From: Candidatus Dadabacteria bacterium
GTDB lineage: Bacteria; Desulfobacterota_D; UBA1144; Nemesobacterales; UBA2774
Assembly: GCA_003229065.1 (NCBI GenBank)
Contig: QIHJ01000272.1
Location: 1 to 19,840, forward strand
Direction: 5' to 3'
Length of the DNA stretch: 19,840 bases
This document shows, in pieces, positions 1 to 5,915 of this stretch. Numbering within the stretch: position 1 is the stretch's first letter; each line of letters opens with the position of its first letter. The translations under genes and the position numbers were made by a program. The notes beneath the pieces are model-generated. The model had not been told where the DNA came from. It worked only from the letters and a program-made list of their open reading frames with translations, and did not search any database.

Positions 1-153
1 GTACTTATTATTTGCCTTTCTACTATCCACAAATGTGTCCTGAGAAGGAGATAAATCAATTACTTCAGAAAAAGCCAAAGTCGAGGTAAATATCAATATG
101 AATAATACGAATAAACCTGAAGTGAGCTTATCGATCTGTAAGTTATATCTCAT
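1..153 (-). CDS. Secreted protein, N-terminal fragment, possible DNRLRE/CBM96-like domain (runs off window)
   Basis: The reading frame is open from an ATG at 151-153 to the window edge, giving 51 residues without a stop. A strong Shine-Dalgarno GGGAGG (plus-strand cctccc, 160-165) lies 6 nt upstream and fixes the start. The first 29 residues form a signal peptide: short charged N-region, hydrophobic stretch LFVLFILIF, and a plausible cleavage site near TLAFS. The mature end reads VIDLSPSQDTFVDSRKANNKY. The D-T-F-V-D-S...N-Y pattern resembles the opening strand of DNRLRE/CBM96-type beta domains found in large secreted or surface proteins; with so few residues this is only suggestive. The gene sits behind a c-di-GMP riboswitch and an SD-masking hairpin, which fits a surface, adhesion or matrix protein. 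Gene and secretion are well supported; the domain call is weak. Confidence 0.75.
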   Translation of the reverse strand, partial: MRYNLQIDKLTSGLFVLFILIFTSTLAFSEVIDLSPSQDTFVDSRKANNKY

Positions 154-159
154 TTACTG

Positions 160-197
160 CCTCCCTTAAGTGGCTTATCCATTCTTTAAAAGGGAAG
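160..197 (-). promoter_or_regulatory. Hairpin able to sequester the Shine-Dalgarno of the riboswitch-controlled gene
   Basis: On the minus strand, CTTCCCTT (plus 190-197) can pair over 8 bp, one of them a G-U wobble, with AAGGGAGG (plus 160-167). The second arm contains the ribosome binding site of the secreted protein starting at 153. The loop is 22 nt. It lies between the c-di-GMP riboswitch and the start codon, where an expression platform is expected. No T-run follows, so translational control is more likely than termination. The pairing is seen; the switching role is inference. Confidence 0.45.
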
Positions 198-269
198 CAC
201 GAGCTAAGACCTGGCTGCTATATGTATAGGGGTGATCGATATTGGATGATAATAACCAGAGTTTATCGT

Positions 270-368
270 CCCAATTTCGGCAACCCGTCCACCATATGCT
301 TTACTATAAGCACTTAGGTCCGAGGCTTTGCGTCCCATACTTTCGAATGGTTTGCCCTTTCGATTAGG
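270..368 (-). ncRNA. c-di-GMP-I riboswitch (GEMM-I)
   Basis: Read on the minus strand, this leader carries the conserved GEMM-I blocks in order. They are GGGCAAACC followed by ATTCGAAAG (tetraloop arm), GGGACGCAAAGCCTCGG with the ligand-binding core, ACCTAAG, a second variable hairpin, and the closing ACGGGTTGCCG. These match the layout of the Vibrio cholerae Vc2 aptamer, including the GAAA tetraloop and its CCTAA receptor. A closing P1 helix can form between CCTAAT (plus 363-368) and ATTGGG (plus 270-275), with one wobble. The aptamer lies about 115 nt upstream of the secreted protein starting at 153 and points toward it. Members of this class bind cyclic di-GMP and control motility, adhesion and surface-protein genes. 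Confidence 0.93.
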
Positions 369-403
369 ATTATGCTTAACTAAACGCCAATCTAGCTAAT
401 CTA

Positions 404-431
404 CATATATATAGTGCAAAATGTATACCAA
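404..431 (-). promoter_or_regulatory. Candidate sigma70 promoter for the riboswitch leader
   Basis: On the minus strand TTGGTA (plus 426-431) and TATATG (plus 404-409) are spaced by 16 nt, which would start transcription near 397, about 30 nt before the riboswitch P1 helix. The -35 element is poor and the area is AT-rich (a TATATATA run), so alternatives exist. The rest of 154-681, a 528-base stretch without a gene, holds only the riboswitch and hairpin; I see no credible coding region or RNA gene in 432-681. Confidence 0.3.
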
Positions 432-681
432 CTAAGAGAAATTAAAGAAATTACTTGAGGTTTCTATTGCAACTCACTTACTTAGAAGAAACATTGATTG
501 GATATAGCAAGACCAGAAAATGTCGAAGTGTGTCAAATAATGCACGCATAGCGTCAATATGCACTATCTATAGACAATATACGTCAGATGGTGCCGATAT
601 GTGTCTGTTTTTTAGCTTTCTCGGGATTAATATGCGGTTAGGGGTTTCGTAACTTGTTTATGATTAATTAGGCACAAATAC

Positions 682-1188
682 TTACCCGTAACTGCTCTTG
701 TGCTTACTGTACAGGAACCAAACTACAATTATCATTAATGCAGCAAAAGAGATTTGGAGAACAATAAGTGAAGCGATCTTAAAGTAGGCAAACTCGGGGC
801 TTACATAACGGATAAGCCATCCTCCCGCAATGTCACCAAACGCAGAAACAAAAGAGCTGAGTATCAGCACCAGCTTCCAAAAACCGCCAATAGGCGTAAA
901 GAGAATGAGGTGGTTTAGAGTAACCAGAATAATCGCCATGGCAAAAAAGTGGAAATGGGCCTCTTCAAGCATCCCAAGATAGCTTCTGGGCGGCCTGAAG
1001 CTTTCCTCAGACCCCAGGTAATACTCCACTACAGACTCATAGCTAAACCCGACCTGAAGATAAAGAAGCAAATTGGTTATCCAGAGGAATACAAAGAAAA
1101 TGACGGTAAAAACAATAATGAGCTTCAATAGGCTGTTTTTTGAGATGTCTGATGATATGAAGAATCGCAACTTAATTACCCGCTTCAC
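682..1188 (-). CDS. Conserved-looking four-helix membrane protein, unknown function, downstream of FMN-binding protein
   Basis: A 168-residue hydrophobic protein with four likely membrane segments at about residues 22-44, 78-98, 104-124 and 136-160, and a charged Lys-rich C-terminus. Helix 2 begins with His78 and His80 (EAHFHFFAM) and ends with His93 (LNHLILF). Histidines placed like this could ligate heme or interact with a quinone, but no known cytochrome motif is complete. The start is a GTG at 1186-1188, overlapping the FMN-binding gene by 17 nt, without a clear Shine-Dalgarno; a TTG at 1170 is an alternative. The overlap implies translational coupling and a joint job with the flavoprotein. 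I do not recognise the family. An electron-donor role for the periplasmic flavin domain is inference from context. Confidence 0.75.
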   Translation of the reverse strand: MKRVIKLRFFISSDISKNSLLKLIIVFTVIFFVFLWITNLLLYLQVGFSYESVVEYYLGSEESFRPPRSYLGMLEEAHFHFFAMAIILVTLNHLILFTPIGGFWKLVLILSSFVSAFGDIAGGWLIRYVSPEFAYFKIASLIVLQISFAALMIIVVWFLYSKHKSSYG

Positions 1189-1741
1189 TAAACAGGAGAC
1201 CGTTATCCGTAGCTACATTAAATACAGCAAGTACTCTCCTTATAGAGCTGGTTAATGAGTTAGCGGTTATGGTAGCTCCCGTTATATTAGGGATGTCTTT
1301 TCCAAGCCTAAGGGAATTATTTTCTACGTCCTTACCATCAAAAAGGTTCATCCACTTATCTCCGGCCATATACTCGGGCGGCTCAAAGAACGCAAGAATC
1401 TCAGCCTTTCTTAGTGTCCCGTCCGGATTTATAACAAACATCACAGTCTCAGACTTTGTTCTCAAATGATGTGTATCTATTATAGCATAACCCAGGGATT
1501 CGACCCCTCTCTTGCCTTCATAAATTATATACAGCCTTGAATCGAGCTTAGCCTTTGCAAGAGATTCGATCTCGCTCACCTGCTCCTTGGTCAAAAAGAT
1601 ATTTGTCTTCTCAATATTGTCCGCATCCGGGAATGCTGTTTTTAAAGCCTCGTCCCTTTTCATAAACACCTTGGCTTCTGAATCCGCCGCCAAGCTTAAT
1701 GGCAGCAATAATAGCACTAACGTTAAGAATATTTTAATCAT
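1172..1741 (-). CDS. Secreted FMN-binding domain protein with flavinylation motif
   Basis: A 189-residue protein with an N-terminal signal peptide (MIKIFLTLVLLLLPLSLAA), so it acts outside the cytoplasm. Near the C-terminus, NITGATITANS contains the T-G-A-T signature (154-157) of FMN_bind domains as in RnfG/NqrC, in which ApbE esterifies FMN to the last Thr (T157 here). The region at about 70-120 with the GYAIIDTHHLRTKSETVMFVINPDG segment fits the rest of that fold. I chose ATG 1741 over an upstream in-frame ATG because AAGGTG lies 6 nt before it and the signal peptide then starts cleanly. It follows the porin gene across a terminator-like stem and overlaps the membrane protein downstream. 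No ApbE gene is in the window. Expected role: electron transfer in the periplasm; the substrate is unknown. Confidence 0.85.
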   Translation of the reverse strand: MIKIFLTLVLLLLPLSLAADSEAKVFMKRDEALKTAFPDADNIEKTNIFLTKEQVSEIESLAKAKLDSRLYIIYEGKRGVESLGYAIIDTHHLRTKSETVMFVINPDGTLRKAEILAFFEPPEYMAGDKWMNLFDGKDVENNSLRLGKDIPNITGATITANSLTSSIRRVLAVFNVATDNGLLFSEAGN

Positions 1742-1753
1742 ATGATACACCTT

Positions 1754-1802
1754 AAATATAAAACAGAGGGGGAATAGAACAAAGCCCTCTATCCCTCCTC
1801 TG
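1754..1802 (-). terminator. Intrinsic terminator or attenuator between porin and FMN-binding gene
   Basis: On the minus strand CAGAGGAGGGATAG (plus 1789-1802) pairs with CTATTCCCCCTCTG (plus 1764-1777) over 14 positions, with one mismatch and one wobble. The loop is 11 nt, and the stem is followed by TTTTATATTT. The T-tract is interrupted, so partial read-through into the FMN-binding gene is likely. The stem could also stabilise the 3' end of the porin message. Confidence 0.65.
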
Positions 1803-1823
1803 AGCACGTATATTTAACCAGAT

Positions 1824-3395
1824 TTAAAACACATATCCAAGTCCGAAGTTAAATTGGTTAAGTGAGTCGTTAGCCTGATTATCGAGCCACTGGTACTCGA
1901 CTTTAACAACGACGTTCGGAATCGGTTTATAATTAAGCCCTATAGTAAGATCACTCCTGTCATTCAGAGGGTTTCGCTCAAATCCCAAAGGCACGCTTGA
2001 CTGCGTATCATACTGCTCCCATCTCAAAAACGGCGCTAAATACTGTGCGTACTGATTTGTGAAATTGGCAAGTGAGAACACATTATAGCCACCGACTAGA
2101 TAATAACCCCACTGATTCTCACCTACCGAGTCAGCACCACTAAGATCGTTCAAAGCGTTTACCCTGGCAGCGTCATCCAAGGACGTATATACAACAAGCG
2201 CCCTCCCCTCAAACCCTCTGTATTGAAACTGCACATCTCCCTCGTACATCTGGAAAAACCCGCCGAACTTGTCGCCGTTAAATGGAGACTCTTCATTCTC
2301 AATCCTCTGGCCCTGCCCGGTGTTGCCAAGAAATATAGAGCCTCCGACCGAAACAAATGGCAGGGGCTCATACTCCACTCTGCTCACAAACGTGATGTCA
2401 TTGAATAAAGACCTGTTGCCTCTCGTTCTGAGACCACGGTTATTAGATGCCCTGAAACCCCGTGCGTCTAAGCCATTCATAACATATGCTCTGTAGTTAA
2501 TCGAACCCGCAGTCTGCAGATCGATGTCCCCGAATATACCCACACCGTTCTCCCTCCAAGTGGTAGGAATGATAACCCTTTCGACTGAAGGTCTGAATAC
2601 TCCGAAAAACGTAGTAGGCTCGTGAATTTCGTTAATAATCCCAAAGGGAACAAGCAACAATCCGCCCCTTAGGTTCAGCTCGGGCCAGAGCAAAAAATCA
2701 AGGAGTGCAAACTCTGCCGCGACTGCCCCCGATCTATCGTCCTGATTGGGGGAAGTAGTTGCGTGCTCAACCTCAATCTCGGTATTAAATATTATTCTGT
2801 CGGTAAATTTATAGCCAAAGTAAAAAACGACTCTTTGGGCATCGACTATGTTATCCCGACCTTCCCTGGCTTGACCGACGAGCAATTCTCCATAACCCCC
2901 GATAGAAAGCCCCCTGTCTTTTAAATACACCTTTGATGCCGCGGGGCCGGCCCCGTAAACCGACTCATAAGTAGGTTCATCGACAATCGAAGCCTGCTTA
3001 ATATTGTCTATTTCCTCTGCAAGTACGTTTAATTTCCCCTCTATGGACTGTAATCTGTCGTCCGGCATGCCCTCTGATTTCAGGTTCCTCAGTTCTTGGG
3101 TCACGCTCTCGAGTTTCTTCTCGAGCTGCTCTATCCTTTCGTCCTGTGTCTCCGTTTCATCATCGCTCAGTCTCTGAGCCACAATAATATTTTCATCCTG
3201 ATTCGGCTTCTGAGCTTGTTTTTTTATTTGCTTGGCCTTATCACTCTGTATCTGTGCTAAATCGTCCGCAAATTCTTTCTGGCCCTCACTGAGCTCATTT
3301 GAATAACTAGGTGTAATGGCTATTAATAACAGCAACATTGTACAAACTATCAAATGCGCAGAAAAAACCCCTATCGTTGAACCAAACTTAACCAT
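1824..3395 (-). CDS. Outer-membrane beta-barrel porin with N-terminal coiled coil, Fur-controlled
   Basis: A 523-residue protein. Residues 1-33 are a signal peptide (MVKFG..., hydrophobic core MLLLLIAI, cleavage near SYS-NE). Residues of about 85-133 form a heptad-rich coiled coil (RIEQLEKKLESVTQEL and on), a usual trimerisation or periplasmic spacer in porins. From about residue 160 the sequence alternates aromatic and polar residues typical of beta strands (GGYGELLVG, VVFYFGYKF, LRGGLLLVPFG). It ends in FNFGLGYVF, whose terminal Phe is the BAM recognition signal. Start ATG 3395 is favoured over ATG 3413 because GGAGG lies 9 nt upstream and the longer form has no ribosome site. The promoter region carries Fur-type operators, so expression under iron limitation is expected. 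The overall look is of a phosphate-selective-porin-type barrel; the transported solute is unknown. Confidence 0.88.
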   Translation of the reverse strand: MVKFGSTIGVFSAHLIVCTMLLLLIAITPSYSNELSEGQKEFADDLAQIQSDKAKQIKKQAQKPNQDENIIVAQRLSDDETETQDERIEQLEKKLESVTQELRNLKSEGMPDDRLQSIEGKLNVLAEEIDNIKQASIVDEPTYESVYGAGPAASKVYLKDRGLSIGGYGELLVGQAREGRDNIVDAQRVVFYFGYKFTDRIIFNTEIEVEHATTSPNQDDRSGAVAAEFALLDFLLWPELNLRGGLLLVPFGIINEIHEPTTFFGVFRPSVERVIIPTTWRENGVGIFGDIDLQTAGSINYRAYVMNGLDARGFRASNNRGLRTRGNRSLFNDITFVSRVEYEPLPFVSVGGSIFLGNTGQGQRIENEESPFNGDKFGGFFQMYEGDVQFQYRGFEGRALVVYTSLDDAARVNALNDLSGADSVGENQWGYYLVGGYNVFSLANFTNQYAQYLAPFLRWEQYDTQSSVPLGFERNPLNDRSDLTIGLNYKPIPNVVVKVEYQWLDNQANDSLNQFNFGLGYVF

Positions 3396-3428
3396 CCTCA
3401 CCAACCTCCACATCCTATTATGAATTTT

Positions 3429-3446
3429 GTTATCATTATCATCATA
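3429..3446 (-). promoter_or_regulatory. Secondary Fur-like site overlapping the -10 of the porin promoter
   Basis: The minus strand reads TATGATGATAATGATAAC, a run of GAT/AAT repeats like direct Fur hexamers. It lies over and just downstream of the -10 element, a position suited to repression. It is less symmetrical than the site at 3474-3492. Confidence 0.5.
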
Positions 3447-3468
3447 CCAGGTTAAGCAGTCATGTCAA
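3441..3468 (-). promoter_or_regulatory. Sigma70 promoter of the porin operon
   Basis: The minus strand has a consensus -35 TTGACA (plus 3463-3468), a 16-nt spacer and -10 TATGAT (plus 3441-3446), with a TG dinucleotide just before the -10 (extended -10). Transcription would start near 3434, leaving a leader of about 40 nt before ATG 3395. Fur-like sites flank it on both sides. Confidence 0.8.
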
Positions 3469-3473
3469 ATAAT

Positions 3474-3492
3474 GATAATCATTTTCATTATT
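3474..3492. promoter_or_regulatory. Fur box upstream of the porin promoter
   Basis: GATAATCATTTTCATTATT matches 15 of 19 positions of the Fur consensus GATAATGATAATCATTATC. Its first 18 bp are identical to the Fur box at 3958-3976. It lies 5 bp beyond the -35 of the porin promoter, so it may act together with the -10-proximal site, or may control transcription to the right. Confidence 0.85.
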
Positions 3493-3520
3493 GTTAATAC
3501 ATAGCTGAAAAAGAGTAGAA

Positions 3521-3586
3521 GAGAGGCAGGGCACGGTAGGTGCGAATATCTGAGAGATGAGTATATCTAAACATGCCCTGCTTCTC
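3521..3586. repeat. Inverted repeat 1 (13-bp arms, 40-nt loop)
   Basis: GAGAGGCAGGGCA (3521-3533) is the inverse of TGCCCTGCTTCTC (3574-3586) with one G-T position. The 40-nt loop contains no recognisable gene. It lies in the noncoding gap between the Fur box and the small Cys-rich gene. Neither strand has a clean T-run right after the stem, so it is not a standard terminator. Confidence 0.6.
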
Positions 3587-3602
3587 CTATAGTCTTTAAG
3601 TA

Positions 3603-3660
3603 GAGGAAGGACGGCCAGCTAAGGTAATAGAAATGCCCATAAAAAAAGCCGCCCTTCCTC
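3603..3660. repeat. Inverted repeat 2 (13-bp arms, 32-nt loop)
   Basis: GAGGAAGGACGGC (3603-3615) pairs with GCCGCCCTTCCTC (3648-3660) with one mismatch. An A7 run (3641-3647) sits inside the loop next to the right arm. It lies 37 bp downstream of the stop of the small Cys-rich gene, so it may protect or end that transcript, although the T-run is not placed as in an intrinsic terminator. Confidence 0.6.
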
Positions 3661-3697
3661 AAAATATTTAATTTCCGAACTAAGAGACTGTAGCTAT

Positions 3698-3919
3698 TTA
3701 AGAATGCTTTCTTATTTCATGGCCACGTTCTATGGCCGAGTTTACTTCAAGCGCTTCGATGATCATCTGAGTCAATGCAAGCAAGCTCTTATGCTCGAGC
3801 CTCAGGGTTAAACAGCCCAGACATAGATGATATGAGTCACAGCACCCACATTTTGTGATGGTCCCTATGTTTGAAGAAGAAAGCACTGACGGCTTATCTG
3901 TATCGCATATTACACCCAT
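3698..3919 (-). CDS. Small Cys-rich protein under Fur control
   Basis: A 73-residue soluble protein, MGVICDTDKP..., with Cys at 5 and a cluster CGCCDSYHLCLGC at about residues 24-36 that could bind a metal or Fe-S centre, followed by an amphipathic helix (LLALTQMIIEALEVN). A longer in-frame ORF starts at 4027, but its extra codons are the Fur box and promoter. The ATG at 3917-3919 has GGAGG (plus cctcc, 3926-3930) exactly 6 nt upstream, which settles the start. The C-x2-C...HLxLGCLTLRL pattern recalls small DUF6686-like proteins, but I am not certain of this. Regulation by Fur suggests a part in iron sensing, storage or sparing; the function is otherwise unknown. Confidence 0.8.
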   Translation of the reverse strand: MGVICDTDKPSVLSSSNIGTITKCGCCDSYHLCLGCLTLRLEHKSLLALTQMIIEALEVNSAIERGHEIRKHS

Positions 3920-3957
3920 TTTGATCCTCCGCATTGTAATTTCAAAGCTACTATACT

Positions 3958-3976
3958 GATAATCATTTTCATTATC
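3958..3976. promoter_or_regulatory. Fur box of the small Cys-rich gene
   Basis: GATAATCATTTTCATTATC matches 16 of 19 positions of the Fur consensus and extends into a further CATTAT repeat. It directly abuts the -10 element at 3977-3982, covering the expected transcription start, a classic repressing position. Confidence 0.9.
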
Positions 3977-4005
3977 ATTATGCACTACATATACTGGGCT
4001 GTCAA
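3977..4005 (-). promoter_or_regulatory. Sigma70 promoter of the small Cys-rich gene
   Basis: The minus strand has a perfect -35 TTGACA (plus 4000-4005), a 17-nt spacer and -10 CATAAT (plus 3977-3982). The start point would fall inside the Fur box. The leader to ATG 3919 is about 50 nt. Confidence 0.85.
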
Positions 4006-4084
4006 GAGAACTTTTTCGGCCCAACATATTAAGCCTCTTATTTTAGTGCTTGTTATATAATTGGAGGGGATAAATATTCGAAAT

Positions 4085-4753
4085 TTAGTAGAATGCCCCG
4101 GTCGCTGAAGGAGCTGCTATAAAAATGCCCCTCGACTTACATTCTGAAGGACTGGGCTTCCAAATGTTTATCTCGCTTAGCGCTTCCTCAATTTGCTCAG
4201 ACGACATCTTAGGGGTAATGCGCTCTATTGATTTCTCGGCAATTCTTACATCTCGCGGTCTTCCTAGTTTACCTGCAAGACCAAACCACTTATAACCCCG
4301 GACGAGATTCTTTTCAACACCGCACCCTTTCTTGCAATTTATTGATGCATAGGATATTCCAATATGGGAATAAGCTGTTCCAAGCGCAATCTGCGCCTGT
4401 ATCTGCCCCTGCTCTGCTGCCTCTTTCCATAGCATTACTGCTTCCCCGTAGTTTCGTCTTACGCCCGCAGCGGAATAATAAAGTAGACCCATCGAGTACT
4501 GAGCGTCGCAGTCGCCCTCTTCCGCCAGAGGCTTCCAGAATTTCCTTGCTATATCAAAGCTCCCCTGCTGATACCACCTGAGCCCTATCTTGAATTTATC
4601 CTTCTCAGTAAAATCTCTTACCGGGTTTGGCAGATCTTTGGACACCTGCTTGGGTATCTGCTCCACTTGAGTGCACCCGGCCACAACAGTTACAAACAAT
4701 GTGATAACTACAGTTTTTAAACAAAGAGACTTCAGATATCTATATTCCTTCAT
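4085..4753 (-). CDS. Sel1-repeat lipoprotein
   Basis: A 222-residue protein from ATG 4753. Residues 1-27 are a lipoprotein signal: basic N-region, hydrophobic TVVITLFVTVV and lipobox V-A-G-C with Cys27 as the lipidated residue. About residues 54-163 hold Sel1-like (TPR-related) repeats: a weak one (LRWYQQGSFDIARKFWKPLA), a clear one (YSMGLLYYSAAGVRRNYGEA), and a third with KNLVRGYKWFGLA. Repeat 3 has an insertion with two Cys (C140, C144). Such proteins are scaffolds for protein contacts, often in envelope or stress pathways. An in-frame ATG at 4786 would add 11 residues and is closer to the promoter, but it places a long polar stretch before the signal peptide and lacks a ribosome site. The gene is monocistronic, divergent from metF. 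Confidence 0.82.
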   Translation of the reverse strand: MKEYRYLKSLCLKTVVITLFVTVVAGCTQVEQIPKQVSKDLPNPVRDFTEKDKFKIGLRWYQQGSFDIARKFWKPLAEEGDCDAQYSMGLLYYSAAGVRRNYGEAVMLWKEAAEQGQIQAQIALGTAYSHIGISYASINCKKGCGVEKNLVRGYKWFGLAGKLGRPRDVRIAEKSIERITPKMSSEQIEEALSEINIWKPSPSECKSRGIFIAAPSATGAFY

Positions 4754-4808
4754 ACTATAATCACGTCCTATAAATTCCTCATTCATGGGCAGATCGCCGC
4801 TACAACCA

Positions 4809-4836
4809 AATATAGTAAAGAAAAAAACGAAGTCAA
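4809..4836 (-). promoter_or_regulatory. Sigma70 promoter of the Sel1 lipoprotein gene
   Basis: On the minus strand TTGACT (plus 4831-4836), a 16-nt T-rich spacer and TATATT (plus 4809-4814) form a good promoter. Transcription would begin near 4802, about 50 nt before ATG 4753. Confidence 0.6.
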
Positions 4837-4955
4837 ATAAATACCTTGCGTTACAAATATAAAACTATAATATTTGACAAAGGGTAATTCTGGTGAAAAA
4901 ATTTATGGGTTAATCTTTATTTAAATTAAGTTTGAGAACATAACTAGGCGAAATT

Positions 4956-5891
4956 ATGATTTTTTCTGAATATTCAAAATACAGTAAAGACAGAGCCGTG
5001 ATCTCATTTGAGATTTTCCCGCCCAAAACTTCAAAAGGCATGGAAAACCTCTATAAGGTTATAGGTGAGCTGGCAAAGCTCGGCCCCGACTACATAACCG
5101 TAACTTACGGCGCCATGGGCTCTACCCGTGATAAGACTCTTGAGATAGCAACTCAAATCAAAGATAACTTCGGAGTCGATTCCGCATGCCATCTTACATG
5201 CGTAGGGTCATCAAGAAACGAGCTCGACACCATACTCTCACTCATTTACGACTCCGGAATAAGAAATATCGTAGCCATACGGGGAGACCCCCCTACGGGC
5301 GACAGTACGTTTGTTCCTCCCGAGAACGGCTATAAATACGGTAGTGAGCTGGTTCAGCATATAAGAGCATATGAAGCACGCAGGCAAATGAGAGGGTATT
5401 TCGGAATCGCAGTAGGCGGATACCCTGAAAAACATCTCGAAGCAAGAGACATGGAGACTGACATAGAGAATCTCAAGCTCAAAATTGAGGCCGGGGCGGA
5501 TGTGGTTAAGACTCAGTTATTTTTTGACAATTCATACTATTTCGATTTCGTAGACAGGGTAAGACGGGCAGGAATTACGGTACCTATCATCCCGGGACTT
5601 ATGCCCATTTTATCGGCTAAGCAGATCACACGCATTACTTCCATGTGCGGCTCATCTATTCCCGAAGAGCTCAAAATTAAGCTTAACGAGGCAGAGGGTA
5701 ATGACGGTAAGGAGTGCGTTATCGGTATTTCACAATGCATCAAACAGGCAAGGGAGCTGCTTGATTCAGGGGTTCCGGGACTCCACTTCTATGTGTTAAA
5801 TAAATCTGAGCACATGAAGGAGATAATTGAGTCCCTAGGGGTCGGAAGTTTTAAACAAAGCTCAGACAAGTACGCTGCAACTAACCGTTAA
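4956..5891 (+). CDS. metF: 5,10-methylenetetrahydrofolate reductase
   Basis: A 311-residue cytoplasmic FAD enzyme reducing 5,10-methylene-THF to 5-methyl-THF, the methyl donor for methionine synthesis. The family motifs are in order. SFEIFPPKT at 18-25 holds the catalytic Glu (E19). TYGAMGSTRDKT is at 50-61. AIRGDPP (107-113) has the flavin-contacting Asp. GYFGIAVGGYPEKH is at 147-160, VKTQLFFD at 184-191 has the substrate-binding Gln, and IPGLMPI and PGLHFYVLNKS are near the C-terminus. The length is that of bacterial MetF (about 290-310). The start ATG has a modest AGG 10 nt upstream. A TTGACA at 4874-4879 is a possible -35, but no good -10 follows. menG follows after 24 nt, suggesting co-transcription. 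Confidence 0.96.
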   Translation: MIFSEYSKYSKDRAVISFEIFPPKTSKGMENLYKVIGELAKLGPDYITVTYGAMGSTRDKTLEIATQIKDNFGVDSACHLTCVGSSRNELDTILSLIYDSGIRNIVAIRGDPPTGDSTFVPPENGYKYGSELVQHIRAYEARRQMRGYFGIAVGGYPEKHLEARDMETDIENLKLKIEAGADVVKTQLFFDNSYYFDFVDRVRRAGITVPIIPGLMPILSAKQITRITSMCGSSIPEELKIKLNEAEGNDGKECVIGISQCIKQARELLDSGVPGLHFYVLNKSEHMKEIIESLGVGSFKQSSDKYAATNR

Positions 5892-5915
5892 TCAACAACA
5901 TTACAGTTAAATCTT

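Noticed and set aside
246..258. GATGATAATAACC as a third Fur box
   Set aside because: Only one half resembles Fur hexamers and it lies between riboswitch and gene, not at a promoter.
455..652. 65-residue plus-strand ORF starting with TTG in the 154-681 gap
   Set aside because: No good ribosome site, no recognisable domain, and composition that of random AT-rich DNA.
3603..3660. Inverted repeat 2 as an intrinsic terminator
   Set aside because: The T7 run on the minus strand follows the first arm rather than the second, and the plus strand ends in AAAATATTT, so the required stem-then-T order is missing.
3920..4027. N-terminal extension of the small Cys-rich gene
   Set aside because: These codons are the Fur box and -10/-35 of its promoter, and a perfect Shine-Dalgarno precedes ATG 3919.
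1..4080. CRISPR array, tRNA or insertion sequence in the accessory end
   Set aside because: No regularly spaced repeats, no cloverleaf, no transposase remnants and no target-site duplications were seen.
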